A stretch of DNA of 64,000 nucleotides, taken from positions 558,001-622,000 of the forward strand of contig JAACJP010000024.1 in the NCBI GenBank assembly GCA_013368375.1. Reading direction: 5' to 3'. The DNA comes from Tricholomella constricta (Eukaryota > Basidiomycota > Agaricomycetes > Agaricales > Lyophyllaceae). A model generated the notes under the pieces. The model searched no databases. It was not told the DNA's origin and worked only from the letters and a program-made list of their open reading frames with translations. The translations under genes were made by a program, and so were the position numbers. Shown in pieces: positions 41,812 through 53,341 of this stretch. Numbering within the stretch: position 1 is the stretch's first letter; each line of letters opens with the position of its first letter.

Positions 41812-44800
41812 TCACCCTCCCTTTTGAATTGCAACGGCTCGGTGCGGGGTGACGGTGGCGAAGACGGCGGGGGATAGAGTAAAGATGCCACAGATCTGGC
41901 GCGCGGCGTCAGGATTGTCGCGGTGGAACTTGCGAACCAGGTCGGGAGCAGCAACGTTCTCCCGGGGCTCCCACGAAGCCTCTTCATAGCCGTAGCCTTT
42001 CCACAAGATTTTGTATTGAAGTTTCTTGCGGAAGATGCGACTGTCGAGGATTTTGTGGACTTCGTAATGGGGCTCGTCGTCGATGATGTCTGGCGGCGGC
42101 GGTGGATCGGACTGCCGACCTTCAATCGGGTCAGCAATGGCGGGGACAAGCTTCACGACGTGGAAGACTGGATGGATGCGCTTCATGGACTGAGGCAGCA
42201 GGAGGCGGTATGCGAGCGGGCTGACTCGCCTTTGCACGACAAAAGGGCCAAGGTAGCGATGCGACAACTTCTTCGATGGTCGGGTCGTAGAAATGTCAGT
42301 CGCGTCCAAGTACACCTTGTCGCCAGGCTGGTAGTCGGGCGTTGGGGCGTGTCGCTGGTTGTAATACCGCTCCATGTCGTCTTTGGCCTTTGAAAGCGCC
42401 GCCTTGGCTTCCTCCTGTGCTTCCTTCATGCGCTCCACGAACTCGTCGGCCGACTCGTTCTTGGAAGCGCCCCGACACGGCTCGAAGCCCATGCGTGGAT
42501 GCCGACCCGTGTCGAGCAGGAAGGGGGTCTGCTGCGTCGCCGAATGTACATGGTTGTTGTAACTGAATTCGGTGTCGGGCAAGAGGTCCTCCCAGTCGTT
42601 CTGGCGCTCGTTGCAGAAGACCCGCAAGAACTGTTCCAGCTCCTGGTTGACGCGCTCAGTCTGTCCGTCGGTCTGCGGGTGGTATGCTGTCGAAGCCGAC
42701 AGTTTGATACCCAGGAGTCTGTACAGTTCGCGCATGAACTCAGCGGCAAACTGTGGACCTCGATCGGAGACGAATGCGTCGGGGAGACCGTGCAGCTTCC
42801 AGACGTGGCGACGGTAGAGGTTGGCAGCTCCCAAGGCCGAACAGGTTGTATGCGATGCGATGAAGTGCGCGCGCTTTCTGACTGAATCCACGACGTTCAT
42901 GATCGCGTCGTGGCCGTTGGACTCTGGGAGTTCAGTGATGAAGTCGACCGATACGACATTCCATCGGCCTTTGGGGATGGGAAGCGGCTGCAGCTGTCCG
43001 ACAGGGAGTTGGCATCGAGGTTTCGTGCGCAGACACATGTCACAGGTGCTGGTGTACGAACCGATGAAGCGCGACATCTGGGGCCACCAGTAGTTGCACA
43101 ACACCAGTTTGAGCGTCTTCCAGCAACCAGGGTGGCCGGCGACCTTGGAGTCGTGATGCTGCTCCACAATGTGTCGGCGGAGGTCAGGAACGTTCAGGAC
43201 ATAGATCCGTCCACGGAACGTGAGCAGACCACCTTCCTCCCCCCACTCGCCGAAGCGTAGGGAGCGGCCGGCGACCTTGGAAGCCTTGACCAGTTGGGCC
43301 GCCTTAGCGACTGCATCTTCTTGTGCACCATCACGATTGCCCTTGCGAATCGCTTTTACCACATCATCCTCCTCTCCGACCAGTACAAGACCCTCGGCTG
43401 CGCGAATCGCGAAGAACTCGGGTTTGAGGAGCACAATGTCGGCATTGTCGTCGCTTCCGTCGCCATGATCAGCGCGTCATGATAGCGCGTCGGGTTTGCC
43501 CATGCTGCATCCAGGACGGTGGTGGAGGGCAAAGTCGAAGTTAGCAAGGTAAAGCGACCATCAGGCTTGACGCCGATTGAGTTTCTTCGCGGTGAGGAAG
43601 TACTCAAGGTTCTTGTGGTCGGTCCAGATCTCCACCTTGTGCTTTACGCCCTCAACGAAGTGCCGCCACTCCTCCAGAGACCGGATGATCGCTAGCATCT
43701 CCTTGTCATGGATCTCGTAGTTCCGCTCGACTGCGTTCAAGCTTTTCGAGTAGAACACAACCGGGTGCCACTTGCCATCGGACGGCGACTCTTGCGACAG
43801 GACCGCGCCCGTTGCGAAGTCGGATGAGTCGGCTTCAATGTGGTATGGTCGGTCATCGTCGGGGAACATGAGGACTGGCCCCGACGTGATCGCAGACTTC
43901 AGAAGGGCAAGGGCCGACTGCTCCGACTCTCCCCATCGCCAGGCGACGTCTTTGCCAGTCAAGTCGAAGAGGGGTCTGGCGTGGTGTGAGAAGTCCTGAA
44001 TGAACCGTCAGTAGAAATTGGTGAAGCCTAGGAATGCTTGCACCTCTTTCTTATTCTTCGGCGCCGGCCATTCCGACACTCCAGCAACCTTGACCGGATC
44101 CATTTCTGCTTGCCCGTGCAAGATGATCAACCCAAGGTACTCGATCTTGGTCCGCTTAAACTCGCATTTCTCGGGCTTTAAGAACAGCTTATGTTCGCGG
44201 ATTCGGTCCAATACCAGTCGCGTGACCCGACAGTGTTCCTCTAACGTCTTGGTGTAAATTAAGATATCGTCGAGGTACACGCAAACAACACCCTCCGCGA
44301 TCAGGTCGCAGAAGATGTCATTCATCATGGTCTGGAATGTGGCGGGGCTGTTCGTGAGGCCGAAGAACATGACGAGCGGCTCGAAGAGACCGCGGTTCGT
44401 CCGAAATGCTGCCTTCCATTCATCGCCTTCCTTGATCCAAACGTTGTTGTACCCCCATCGGACGTCCAGCTTGGTGAAGTACCGTGCGCCGTGAAGGTTG
44501 TTCACCAGTTCGCTAATGAGGGGCAGCGGGTACCGATTCTTCACCGTGAGCGCGTTGAGCGTCCGATAGTCCTGCACCAGTCGGAGCGCTCCGTCCTTCT
44601 CCTTGATGAAGAACACCGGCGATGCCATAGGCGACTTGGACGGTCGGATCCGGCCCGATTCGAGGTTCTCCTTGAGGAACACGTTGAGTTCGACTTGCTC
44701 AGCCGGCGACAGTGGGTAGACCTTGGTGCCAGACGGCGATGAGCCTGGCTCCAGTTCGATCGCGTGATCCCACTGCTTGCGATCGGGAAGTTCATCGAAA

Positions 44801-45837
44801 GCGACCTTGGAGAAGACGTCCTCGAAGTCATGGAGATGGGTCGGAACGGCGTCGCGGAACGACTTGGGTGCAGAGTTTGCAGCATGCGCTTCAGCGAGTC
44901 GCTGTGATGTTGTCTGACTGGCGCGGATGTGCACTTCGGTCGGAGGAGGGTGGATTGCAGTCGCAAAGATGCGATCGCCATTCAGGAAGGTCTCCGTAAA
45001 GAAGTCGCCCGACTCCGGATCGGGTTCCTCCAGGATTGGGGTGTAGGGGAGGAACTCGTCGGTGTCGGAGTCGTCTTCGACATAGGGGCTGGTCGGGGCT
45101 CGCAGGTCAGGCTCGACTGTCAGGATTCCTTCCGCCCGACAAGCTCGAATGGCGGCTCGCAGCTTGGTGCGTGAACGACGCTCCTCCTTGACTTCAACCT
45201 TGCAGGTGTCGCAACGTGTCGGCGCTCGACTCATTTTCACCTTTCCCATCACCCAATCAATGTCGGGGTTGTAGTCTTGGAGCCAGGTGAATCCGAGAAT
45301 GAGATCCTGCTTCCCAATACCCGCGACCGCGAACAGAACACGCTCGAAGTCCTTCCAGGTCGGGAATGCGCGCTTAACCGACCCATACTGAAAGACCCAA
45401 CCGACGAAGTCGGCGGCGCGACCGCGTTGCATGTACGACAACACCCAGCTGATTCGGGTGTGGTCGTCGGCGAACTGTCCGACGCTCAGGGAGAAGTAGA
45501 GCTGGCACGCGTTCCAGAAGGCGCGGCCGCCCGATCGAGCGCCATCATAAACGGGAGGGGGCGACGGCCGAATGTGTGATCCCGATCGCGGAGGGGGAGG
45601 GGATGTCAGCAGGGGCTGCGCCGGCATCGCGGGGGTCGTAGGTGCTGCTGGGGAGGCAGCGGAGGGGTTTCCCAAAATGATGGTATCTAAAAGAGCGGTG
45701 ATGCGGTCCATGGTGGCCGAGTTGGTGGTGTTGGATCGGGAGAGAGCCGACATTGCGGTTTCAAGGCTCGCCAGTCGTTCCTCTGGCGTGAGCGCAGCAG
45801 GAGACGGAGGCGTGTCAAATTCACCGAAGTCGGACAT
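41812..45837 (-). pseudogene. Element C body 2: near-identical gag-pol fusion
   Basis: A copy of body 1 displaced by 4,657 bp, with the same three stops (44008, 43561 and 43477). The only difference I found is one C/T change, giving Asn instead of Asp in VELNVFLKENL (near 44,685). Such identity, including shared stops, shows duplication after the copy had already decayed. Confidence 0.93.
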
Positions 45838-45963
45838 CTCGAGACGGGACTGGGCGACGATCGGAGCGGGCGCGCGCTGGACGGGTTGCGTGTAGCAGAC
45901 ACGTGTTTCAGCGCGGAGGCTGATCGGTCAGCTTCGTCGGGTCTCAGGTTTACACTATTCTGC

Positions 45964-46468
45964 TGTTAGGGCAACCCTTACAGTGGAGCGCTATCACACT
46001 GGCAAAGGGGAATCCGGAGTTATATTTGATGTACAGTAAACGAAGGTAAGTAAGGCTTACCTGGCAAAGGGGAATCCGGAGAGAATAGTGTAAAGGATTC
46101 CCAAATGCCAGGGGGCCGACTATATACGAGTGTAGGACGTGAGGGCCGGTCCTCCAGAGTGTACTGTACATGTAATAATAACGAATGGTGTGCGGCGCGT
46201 GTACGGACACGTTCCCACGCTGTCCGATCCTCGTGGCTCAGGGTACGGGCACGAGGCGGGACAGCCGATGTCGGGGTGTCGGGTCGTCGGGATCGGCGTC
46301 GGGCGCACGCAGGGAAGGAGGGGAAGCAACAGGAAGTGAGTAAGTATGTACACCGACACTTGGGTCGGAGCGTCAGGTCGGAATCACGATCGGTCGGTCG
46401 GGGGCGAGCGCATGAGTCGGGGAACGATCTGTGAGCGTCGGAGAGCGCGAACAGGAGTTCCCCTGACA
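45964..46468 (-). repeat. Element C LTR 3 (outer 5' LTR)
   Basis: 505 bp; differs from LTR 1 and LTR 2 at three or more positions near 46,359-46,387. The outer end …CCCTGACA is followed by GTAAC, the probable target duplication, whose partner is lost. Confidence 0.9.
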
Positions 46469-47340
46469 GTAACGGACTGTACCTTGTATTTGAACAGATT
46501 TCTTATTGACCTGGAGCTAATGAAATGAATCAATACAAAAAACAACTTCAAATTGTGAACAATCATACCTTTTACAACTAAGGATTTTGATGTTGTTTGG
46601 TTGTGTTGTGTCAAGAATTGCACAAGAAGTGAAAATCCATGTCCACTATATCGTGTTTTGACTTCTCCACATCTTGTGGCCACCCAAACCGTCTCCTCCA
46701 CCCACCACCACCCTCCCACTGCCTCCCCACCACTACCGACACCTCCCCCAGGCCCCTCCTCACCCACTCCGACAATGAGCATGCTGACACACAGCATGCT
46801 TGTCGACTCCGGTGCTGTCGAGCGCCCCAACTCCTCTCGACCTGCTCCCTGGCCCCCCACCACCTCCCACCACCCCACCACCACCACCAACGCCTCCCCC
46901 AGGCCCCTCCTCACCCAATCCGATGACAAGCACACTGCCAAATGGTGTGCTTGTCGACTCCGGCTACCTTCTGATGGAGAGTGGTTAGATGACATATAAT
47001 GTGGTTGGGTTCAACAATGACCAGCTAATTCGAAGGCATGGCATCCACAAGGCATACCAGAAATCCAGGATAATGAGGGAATGGAGCTTGTCTCTCTTCT
47101 TCAGGAGAAAGCAAATGATGTGGGCATATAATTATGAATGTGCGCAGCATTGGCTCCAGCAGCATCTTCCAAATTCTCTGGATGTAGCCAGTGCTGTAAG
47201 ATTGTGTCAAAGGGTTACAATACCGTACAGCACTATTTCCTACGTGAGACTGGATGCAGCTACAGGTGTATCCGCATATCCTAGTGAAGGGAGACGTCAG
47301 AGTCAAAATGTAGCCTTTGCAGTGTTTTGAAGTGTTTTAC
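46469..47340. other. Unassigned stretch with imperfect Pro/His/Thr-rich repeats
   Basis: At 46,735-46,815 and 46,888-46,968 there is an imperfect direct repeat starting CCTCCCCCAGGCCCCTCCTC, on the plus strand rich in Pro, Thr and His codons. 46,989-47,330 is open on the plus strand without a recognised motif. It may be a remnant of an unidentified element; no gene can be supported. Confidence 0.3.
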
Positions 47341-47349
47341 ATTGCCCTG

Positions 47350-47371
47350 CCAAGACCGTCCACGGTCTTGG
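47350..47371. other. Perfect hairpin near the YOP1 3' end
   Basis: CCAAGACCGT and ACGGTCTTGG form 10-bp perfect inverted arms around a 2-base loop, about 320 bp downstream of the YOP1 stop. Could act in RNA 3' processing or be the end of a small element; undetermined. The rest of 47,341-47,692 shows nothing recognisable. Confidence 0.5.
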
Positions 47372-47692
47372 TATGAGACTAAGTGATCTCTGACATGATT
47401 GGTGGTGTACCTTAGTGAAAAGAAGAAAAAGCTGACAAAGGAAAGCATGGCGCCAAAACGGGAAAACTCAGGCGCATGGCGTGGCCCGCGTTCTCGTCAA
47501 AAAAAAGCGTGTTCGGTCACTAAGGGGATGCGTACATACGCGACGTAGACGTGTGTGCTATCGTAGACTCAGTACAGTAAAACGGAGCATGACGAAGGAG
47601 AAAGTCTATCAGGGCAACAAAGAAAAGGGCCGAAGAAGATGGAGGACACAGGTGGCCGAAAGTGTATGGGACACGTTGGGTGCTGCAGCCGC

Positions 47693-48364
47693 TCATTCCT
47701 GGTGGACGGGCTCGGCGGTGCTGGTACTGTTGCTGGTGGGGGGTACAACGGCGCGGGACTGGGAGGAGATGTTGTTAAGGAGGGGCTTGAGAACGTTGAG
47801 GTAGGTGATTTGCGCGCCCTGTAAAGTGGGCATATTAGTACATTGGCAAAGATGGTAGGGAAGCTCAGGAAAGCATACGCGGAAAGCCGGGAGCTGGAGC
47901 CACACGATGAAGAGGGTCTTGAAGGAGAAGTACCAGGGAAGATAGTAGAGGACGAGACGAAGAGCGAAGCTCTCGAGAAAGTTGAAGAAACCGAAAACTA
48001 CCCAGTAAGTGAGCCACTGGACGTCGTCATGGGGTGATGGCGACTCGATGGCCTTGAAAGACAGGTAGGCAGGCAGGGCCCAGCCGACAAGGTTGGAGAC
48101 GACGGCGGCAAGGGGGTTGATGAGGTGAAGGAAGGCGAGAAGAGAAAAGGCGCCAATAACAGCGTAGGTCTTGGGGACCTGTGTGCGCTGCTCAAGGTTG
48201 TTGAGAACGGGGTACTTGGTGAGCTAAGAGGGGGTCAGTGTTGGATATGAGATCAAGGTGGGGTGGCAACGGACCTCCTTGTCGAGCTGATTGAGGTAGA
48301 AGGAGGCCTTGTTCTTGGCCTGGACGAAGACGGGGTGCTGCTGGACTTTTTGAGCGGCGGACAT
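47693..48364 (-). CDS. YOP1: YOP1-like ER membrane-shaping protein (DP1/TB2/HVA22 family)
   Basis: Exons 48364-48275, 48223-47879 and 47818-47693 give 186 residues; introns of 51 and 60 bp have GT-AG ends. The N-terminus (QHPVFVQAKNKASFYLNQLD) and LTKYPVLNNLEQRT, then PKTYAVIGAF, are typical of Yop1. Two long hydrophobic hairpins follow (about residues 52-90 and 105-145, with WVVFGFFNFLE). The family wedges into the ER membrane and, with reticulons, bends tubules. Length matches fungal Yop1 (about 170-190). It is transcribed away from OST5 with 139 bp between the start codons. Confidence 0.92.
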
Positions 48365-48503
48365 GGTGTTCGTGAAGATCGTGTGCGGGAGAGACAAGTT
48401 GTGCGTTGTTGCTGTTGAAAATCCGTTGCCTTGTTATTCTGCCAAACACGTGCTGACAATGCCGTCGTCACCATCACGTGCAACTCTCTCCACGCACACC
48501 GCC
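48365..48503. promoter_or_regulatory. Shared bidirectional promoter of YOP1 and OST5
   Basis: Only 139 bp separate the two divergent ATG codons, so both promoters and leaders must fit here. It contains two CACGTG E-boxes' worth of CACGTG-type sequence (AACACGTGCTG at about 48,447 and ATCACGTGCAA at about 48,474), a plausible bHLH site pair. Both products act in the ER. Confidence 0.6.
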
Positions 48504-48855
48504 ATGTCGACGTACGCCAGCACCAGGGTAAGGCCAACTCCACTTCACTTCCACTGACGCCCATTGACGCCCATTACACAGGCCCTCCACACAGCCCTCC
48601 CCCCCTTCCAACCCCTTCTCCCCGTGGCCCTGCTCCCCTACCTTGCCGCACTGCTTCTGGCCTCTACCTTTGCCCTGGCATTCTACTTTTCGACGTATGT
48701 ATATTCATTTCTACTCTACACCCATATCTAATCCCACACACAGGCTCCCTAGAGACACCATCCCTATCCGCGAGACAGCCGTCGCATCTACCGCCAGCGT
48801 CCTCGCCGGCTTCGGCGTCGTCGCACTCTTCTGCTCCGCTGGCGTGTACGTTTGA
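48504..48855 (+). CDS. OST5: Oligosaccharyltransferase subunit OST5 (TMEM258 family)
   Basis: Exons 48504-48527 (24 nt), 48582-48694 and 48744-48855 give 82 residues. Two transmembrane helices (about residues 20-46 and 56-80) and the C-terminal GVYV are as in Ost5/TMEM258 proteins, which are about 80-86 residues. The subunit helps hold STT3 in the ER complex that N-glycosylates proteins. Tiny, split into three exons, and easy to miss. It ends 131 bp from the convergent RPA12 gene. Confidence 0.85.
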
Positions 48856-48986
48856 CAGTGGACACAGCCCCATCCGACCCTAGCTGGTTCCACGTACAGT
48901 GATCGACCCTACTTACATGTACAAGGCAGTGTGTGCTCTGTATAACCCAAAACACGAATCCGAAAACCAAAACATCAGCGACCTCC

Positions 48987-49661
48987 TTAGTTGTTGACCC
49001 GCCACCCGTGCTTGCAGCTTGCGCACTAGGAATAATGAGATAAGCAACTGCTGTGACCAGGAAAAGATGTATAGACTTGCCGTGTAAAAGATCGTCGAGC
49101 CTTCGTCCGCACTCCGCAGCTGTAGGATCACGATCAGATCCATGGCACGTATGTAATAAACCAACACCCTCACCTGTATCTCCTTCGAGTATGCCGATAG
49201 GTGTCCGCACGCAGGACATTTCTCAGAGACCTATTTCACCAGTGTAAATTCGCGCACATGTAACCGAGGTAAGAGAGACGTGCGAGTGTGCCCTGGTCTC
49301 CCTTTTCATGCTGCTTCGTCTGCGTCTTTCGCTTTTGTCTCAGTGCGCTCGGGAATGCCTCGGGGTGCGAGCGGGTCGTAATTTCAATATTCTCATATGC
49401 TGCGAGGCCGATAGATTGTCGTTTGAGTGAAACGCTCAAGGAAATGCGGGAGGTGACATACAGCTGGCGGGCTCAACATACTGGCACTGTTCACACGTTA
49501 CTGTGTCTTCCCCGTCCTGGGGCAGCGAGAGGAGCGTCCCACATGTCGGGCAAAACAGCAGGGAACCTACGTCAGATGAAAATCAATTCCCCCCTTGCGA
49601 TACAGAGTGGATAAGCAGAGACCGCACCAATCTTATGCGCCCGTACGTCCGAGGTGGCCAT
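48987..49661 (-). CDS. RPA12: RNA polymerase I subunit RPA12
   Basis: Exons 49661-49628, 49566-49462, 49399-49284, 49230-49174, 49119-49081 and 49025-48987 give 129 residues, the family's usual size. The N-terminal zinc ribbon has C17, C20, C36 and C39. The TFIIS-like C-terminal ribbon has C90, C93, C118 and C121 with the acidic hairpin RSADEG (106-111). The subunit supports RNA cleavage and termination by Pol I in the nucleolus. Two introns appear to start with GC, not GT: after residue 117 (GCAAGT, clear), and after residue 85 (GCACGT, the only donor keeping the phase). The start was chosen because it is the only ATG that splices in phase to the ribbon. Confidence 0.88.
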
Positions 49662-50264
49662 TCTTGTCGTTCGATGGTTGCAGGCGCGAAGAAGGAAAGG
49701 ACGATGGTAGACTTGCCAGGAACTTTTCTGCGTCACGTGGAACAGGCGCGTCCGTCACACGCGTACACATTGCAGAAAATGACTCGCGTCAAACTCGCGT
49801 TCTTGTTCGCGAATTGCCACCATCCTCGGCGCGTCCTAGGCCCTCGTGGCCTCGCGACTCTATACTTCGGTCTCATCCTTGGGGAGTTCGCTACCAACCT
49901 CTCCGTTGACAAGCATCAAGTATCTCATACTGACCTTTCTGTTGCATCTGTTAGACAATTACTCCACACATTTTTACATAACCTCAAATTAGTGTCTATT
50001 CCTTACAGATTCGGATATGTGTTCGTTCGTATGCGTGTACAGGTTTTCCTCAACGTGTCCATGCAGACCCTCAGGCTCTCTGCCGTCAGCCGGACTGATC
50101 TTCCCAATTTATCGTAAGGATGTGAATTGTTCGGAATGCAACATGTGGCATATGTGAATCTTCGAGCAGGAAATGACGCACGCCACCTCCTTAAGTTTCA
50201 TTCAATACATCCTCGCATGAGGCCCGCGGAAGCGACTACACCAACTAGATACAGAACCCATTAT
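49662..50264. other. Intergenic stretch between RPA12 and SPC25
   Basis: It holds the RPA12 promoter and the SPC25 3' flank. Plus-strand open frames here lack any motif and codon pattern; I see no gene. Confidence 0.5.
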
Positions 50265-51179
50265 CTAAAGCGCCGGCGGGTAAACCTGTGCCTGATACGC
50301 AGCACGCACCTCGCGCATAAATGCATATATATCACGCGTGTCATTAAGCGAGCTGACCAGGAGCGAAAGTACAAGCAGGGGCGGGGAAGACGTGACGACT
50401 GCGAAAAGAAAATCACATTACCTGTCATCAGAAGCACATGGCAGGACGGAAGGCACCGCACCTTTATATGCCTGTTCACCAATATCAAGCACCAAACTGC
50501 ACTCACGGTCGGGTGCTGTGGGGTCAAGATATGCAAAGCGGATCAGCAGGCGTTCAGGCTCGATGCCCTCGACGATGCATCCGAGAAGACGCTCCATGCC
50601 CGCCAGCTCAGGCGAGACGCGGTCCGCATGCGCACGGAGCGTATTACGTTCTGCTGCACGTTCTGCATAAGGAGTCAGCCAATGGAGGCTGCCTGAGAGT
50701 TCACATGCACGAGACACACCTCGTCGGAGGTTGGCAGTGACAGCGCGGTACTGCTCGATCTCGGCCTCGATGGATTGGGACTTTTCTCTTAGTGCAGCAA
50801 GTTGGCGCTTGAAGGCTGCAACAGAGAGCTCAGCATCTTTGCGCTCTTCCTTCTCGCGCTCAAGGTCTGTTTATTGTGAGCGTACGAAACAGACATGAGG
50901 TCGGACAAACGCACCTGCGACGAGGTCAATCTCGCGTAGTTTACATTGATTCGTCTCTGCCTCGATAGCCTGCGTCTTTTCGATTATGCGCTTCTTCTCC
51001 GCTGCCTGTGCCGTCCGCCGCTCGGAGATGGTGGCAATAGCACGGTTCTTGTAGTTGGAGACAGCCTTGAGGAAATTGCGCGTCGAAATCTCATAAGCTG
51101 AAAGCCTGAGATCTATCTGGGGGTTTGGCTCAGCAAGAGTAGCTGCAAGGTCGATCTGGGGCAGACGGAGGTGGGCCAT
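50265..51179 (-). CDS. SPC25: Kinetochore protein SPC25
   Basis: Exons 51179-50915, 50866-50720, 50662-50462 and 50398-50265 give 248 residues, usual for Spc25. The N-terminal two thirds is a coiled coil (Glu/Lys/Gln/Ala-rich, about residues 30-160). The C-terminal globular domain has GCIVEGIEPERLLIRF, DPTAPDRECSLVLDI and ends in LNDTRDIYAFMREVRAAY. Spc25 pairs with Spc24 in the Ndc80 complex, linking microtubules to the inner kinetochore. An upstream ATG at 51194 would add five residues; MAHLRLPQ is preferred because it matches the family start. It is head-to-head with DBF2, 99 bp apart. Confidence 0.88.
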
Positions 51180-51278
51180 AACGCGATTGATCATGTGACG
51201 AGTTGGGTTCGCGACGCGATCTGATCAAGCTGAGAGACTCGCCTCTCCAACCGCACACAACAGTTGTCCGTCCCAGCC
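51180..51278. promoter_or_regulatory. Shared bidirectional promoter of SPC25 and DBF2
   Basis: 99 bp between two divergent start codons. Both genes serve mitosis, so joint cell-cycle control is plausible but not shown. Confidence 0.6.
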
Positions 51279-53341
51279 ATGAAAGCCGCTACAAAAACCC
51301 AGGCATCTGCCTCCTCATCGGCCGCATCCACCCCCACCGCATCCTTATCGCCCGACGGCATCCCCTACTACCGCGATGTCCACATGGAAACTGCCAAAGG
51401 CCTCCCTGCGACCCTCGGGGGCAGCTACGTCGACGTTCACATGGGCACCGCAAAAGGTATGACTATCGGCGGCGGCCACGATGTAATGATGGAAACCGCA
51501 CGCGGCGGCACGACGGTCAGGCAGGGCGGGGCGCAGCAATTGTGGGAAAGGGAGCTTCTGGAGAGCGCAGAAGTGAGGCGCAAGGCCACCGTGGCACAAT
51601 TATGTGAGGGCACCTCACATTAGCCTTGTGCAGTCAAGATGCTCATTGTATATGGCCTTCACTACTGTACAGACTTCCTTGATTACTACTTTCAAACGCT
51701 CGGATACCTTGCTGCGCGCAAAGAACGGCGAGCAAATTTTGATGCCGACACCGCAGCTCGCGATCTTAGGGCGGCTGAGTTTACCAAAGAGTTCAAGTCG
51801 TACTGTGGACGTGAGCGCGTCCTCCTGCGCCGCCGCCGCACCAAACTCAAGGTCGATCAGTTCCACATCATCGCCCAAGTCGGCCAGGGTGGGTACGGCG
51901 AGGTTTTCCTCGCAAGGAAGCAAGAGACGGGTGAAGTTTGCGCATTAAAGAAGATGAAGAAGCGGACCTTGCACAAGATGGATGAGGTCCGTATGTCTGT
52001 TGCGGACTGTAAACCAGCTCATCGAAACATCTACGATGCGTGCAGATCCGACATGTTCTCGTGGAGCGTGACATCCTCACAGCGACCAAGACGCCATGGC
52101 TCGTGAGACTACTGTACGCATTTCAAGACCCACAACATGTCTATCTCGCCATGGAGTACGTCCCCGGTGGCGACTTCCGCACCCTCCTCAATAACTCTGG
52201 CGTCCTCAAAGAGGAGCACGCACGCTTCTACATCAGTGAAATGTTTGCCGCTGTGACAGAACTTCATAAGTTGGGATACATCCATCGAGATCTGAAGCCC
52301 GAAGTGCGCGTTTCTCTTCTCGATCTGTACACACCGCGTATTGATGTTGGGCGCAGAACTTCCTGGTAGACGGATCCGGCCACGTCAAGTTGACAGATTT
52401 CGGTCTCGCAACGGGTGCGCTCAATCCCAAACGGATCGAGTCCTTGAAAGTCAAGGTGTGTACGATCCTATGCATAGCTCCGCTTGACTCTCACCTACTC
52501 CGGTCGGCAGCTCGACAAAGTCAAGGACAACCAAATTATCCACCGTTCAACGTTAGAACGGCGGTCCATCTACCGGTCGATCAGAAACGAAGACCCGCGG
52601 TACGCAGATTCGATCGTTGGTTCGCCTGATTACATGGTCAGTACACCCAATTCTCTTACTTTTCATCCAAGTTGACCTCATACTTCCTGCATTTTCAGGC
52701 CCCGGAAGTCTTGCGCGGCAAGCCCTACACTTACTCGGTCGACTACTGGTCGCTCGGCTGCATACTCTTCGAATTTCTCGCGGGCTTCCCGCCGTTCAGC
52801 GGCAGTACCCCCGAGGAGACCTGGACAAACCTCAAGAACTGGACCAAAGTCCTGCGCCGGCCAGAGTACGACAAACCCGAGGACCTGATCTTCAATCTGA
52901 CAGACATTGCATGGGATGCCGTGACTCGGTGCGCCTCGCATTGTGATTAGAAACACCATACGCACACAGTATTAACCGTAATGCAGCCTTATATCGCACG
53001 CGAGCGTGCGCTACGCGACGCTCACACAGGTCGCTGCACACCCCTTCTTCGCCAAAGTCAAATGGGACGACCTCCGCGCCGTACGTGCGCCGTTCGTCCC
53101 CGCACTCGACTCGGAGATCGACACGGGGTACTACGACGACTTCACGTCCGCTGAGGATATGGCCAAGTACGCCGAAGTCAAGGAGAAGCAGAAGAATGTG
53201 GACCGCGTGAAGGAGAAGGAGGAGCCGTTCGGGCGGGGTGTGTGGGTCGGTTTCACGTTTGGGAAGAACGGCGTCGGCGCTGCGGCGCGGGGACTTGGCG
53301 CGGGTGGGGCGGACGACGGGGCGTTGGCGACGATTTTTTAG
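51279..53341 (+). CDS. DBF2: Mitotic exit NDR-family kinase DBF2/SID2
   Basis: Exons 51279-51603, 51673-51986, 52046-52303, 52357-52455, 52511-52636, 52699-52928 and 52987-53341 give 568 residues. After a low-complexity N-terminus lies the Mob-binding region (EFTKEFKSYCGRERVLLR). The kinase has GQGGYGEV (179-186), catalytic Lys 201, HRDLKPE (D295), DFG (D313) and activation segment SIVGSPDYMAPE. The AGC-type insert (about 333-355) and the C-terminal hydrophobic motif VGFTFGKNG are present. The kinase binds Mob1 and acts at the end of the mitotic exit/septation initiation network. No catalytic residue is missing. Confidence 0.93.

Noticed and set aside
46384..46995. 203-codon minus-strand open frame, Gly/Val-rich
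   Set aside because: Spans an LTR end and the reverse of a Pro/Thr-rich repeat; no motif.
49503..50117. 204-codon plus-strand open frame opposite the RPA12 start
   Set aside because: Overlaps RPA12 exons and has no motif or consistent splice sites.
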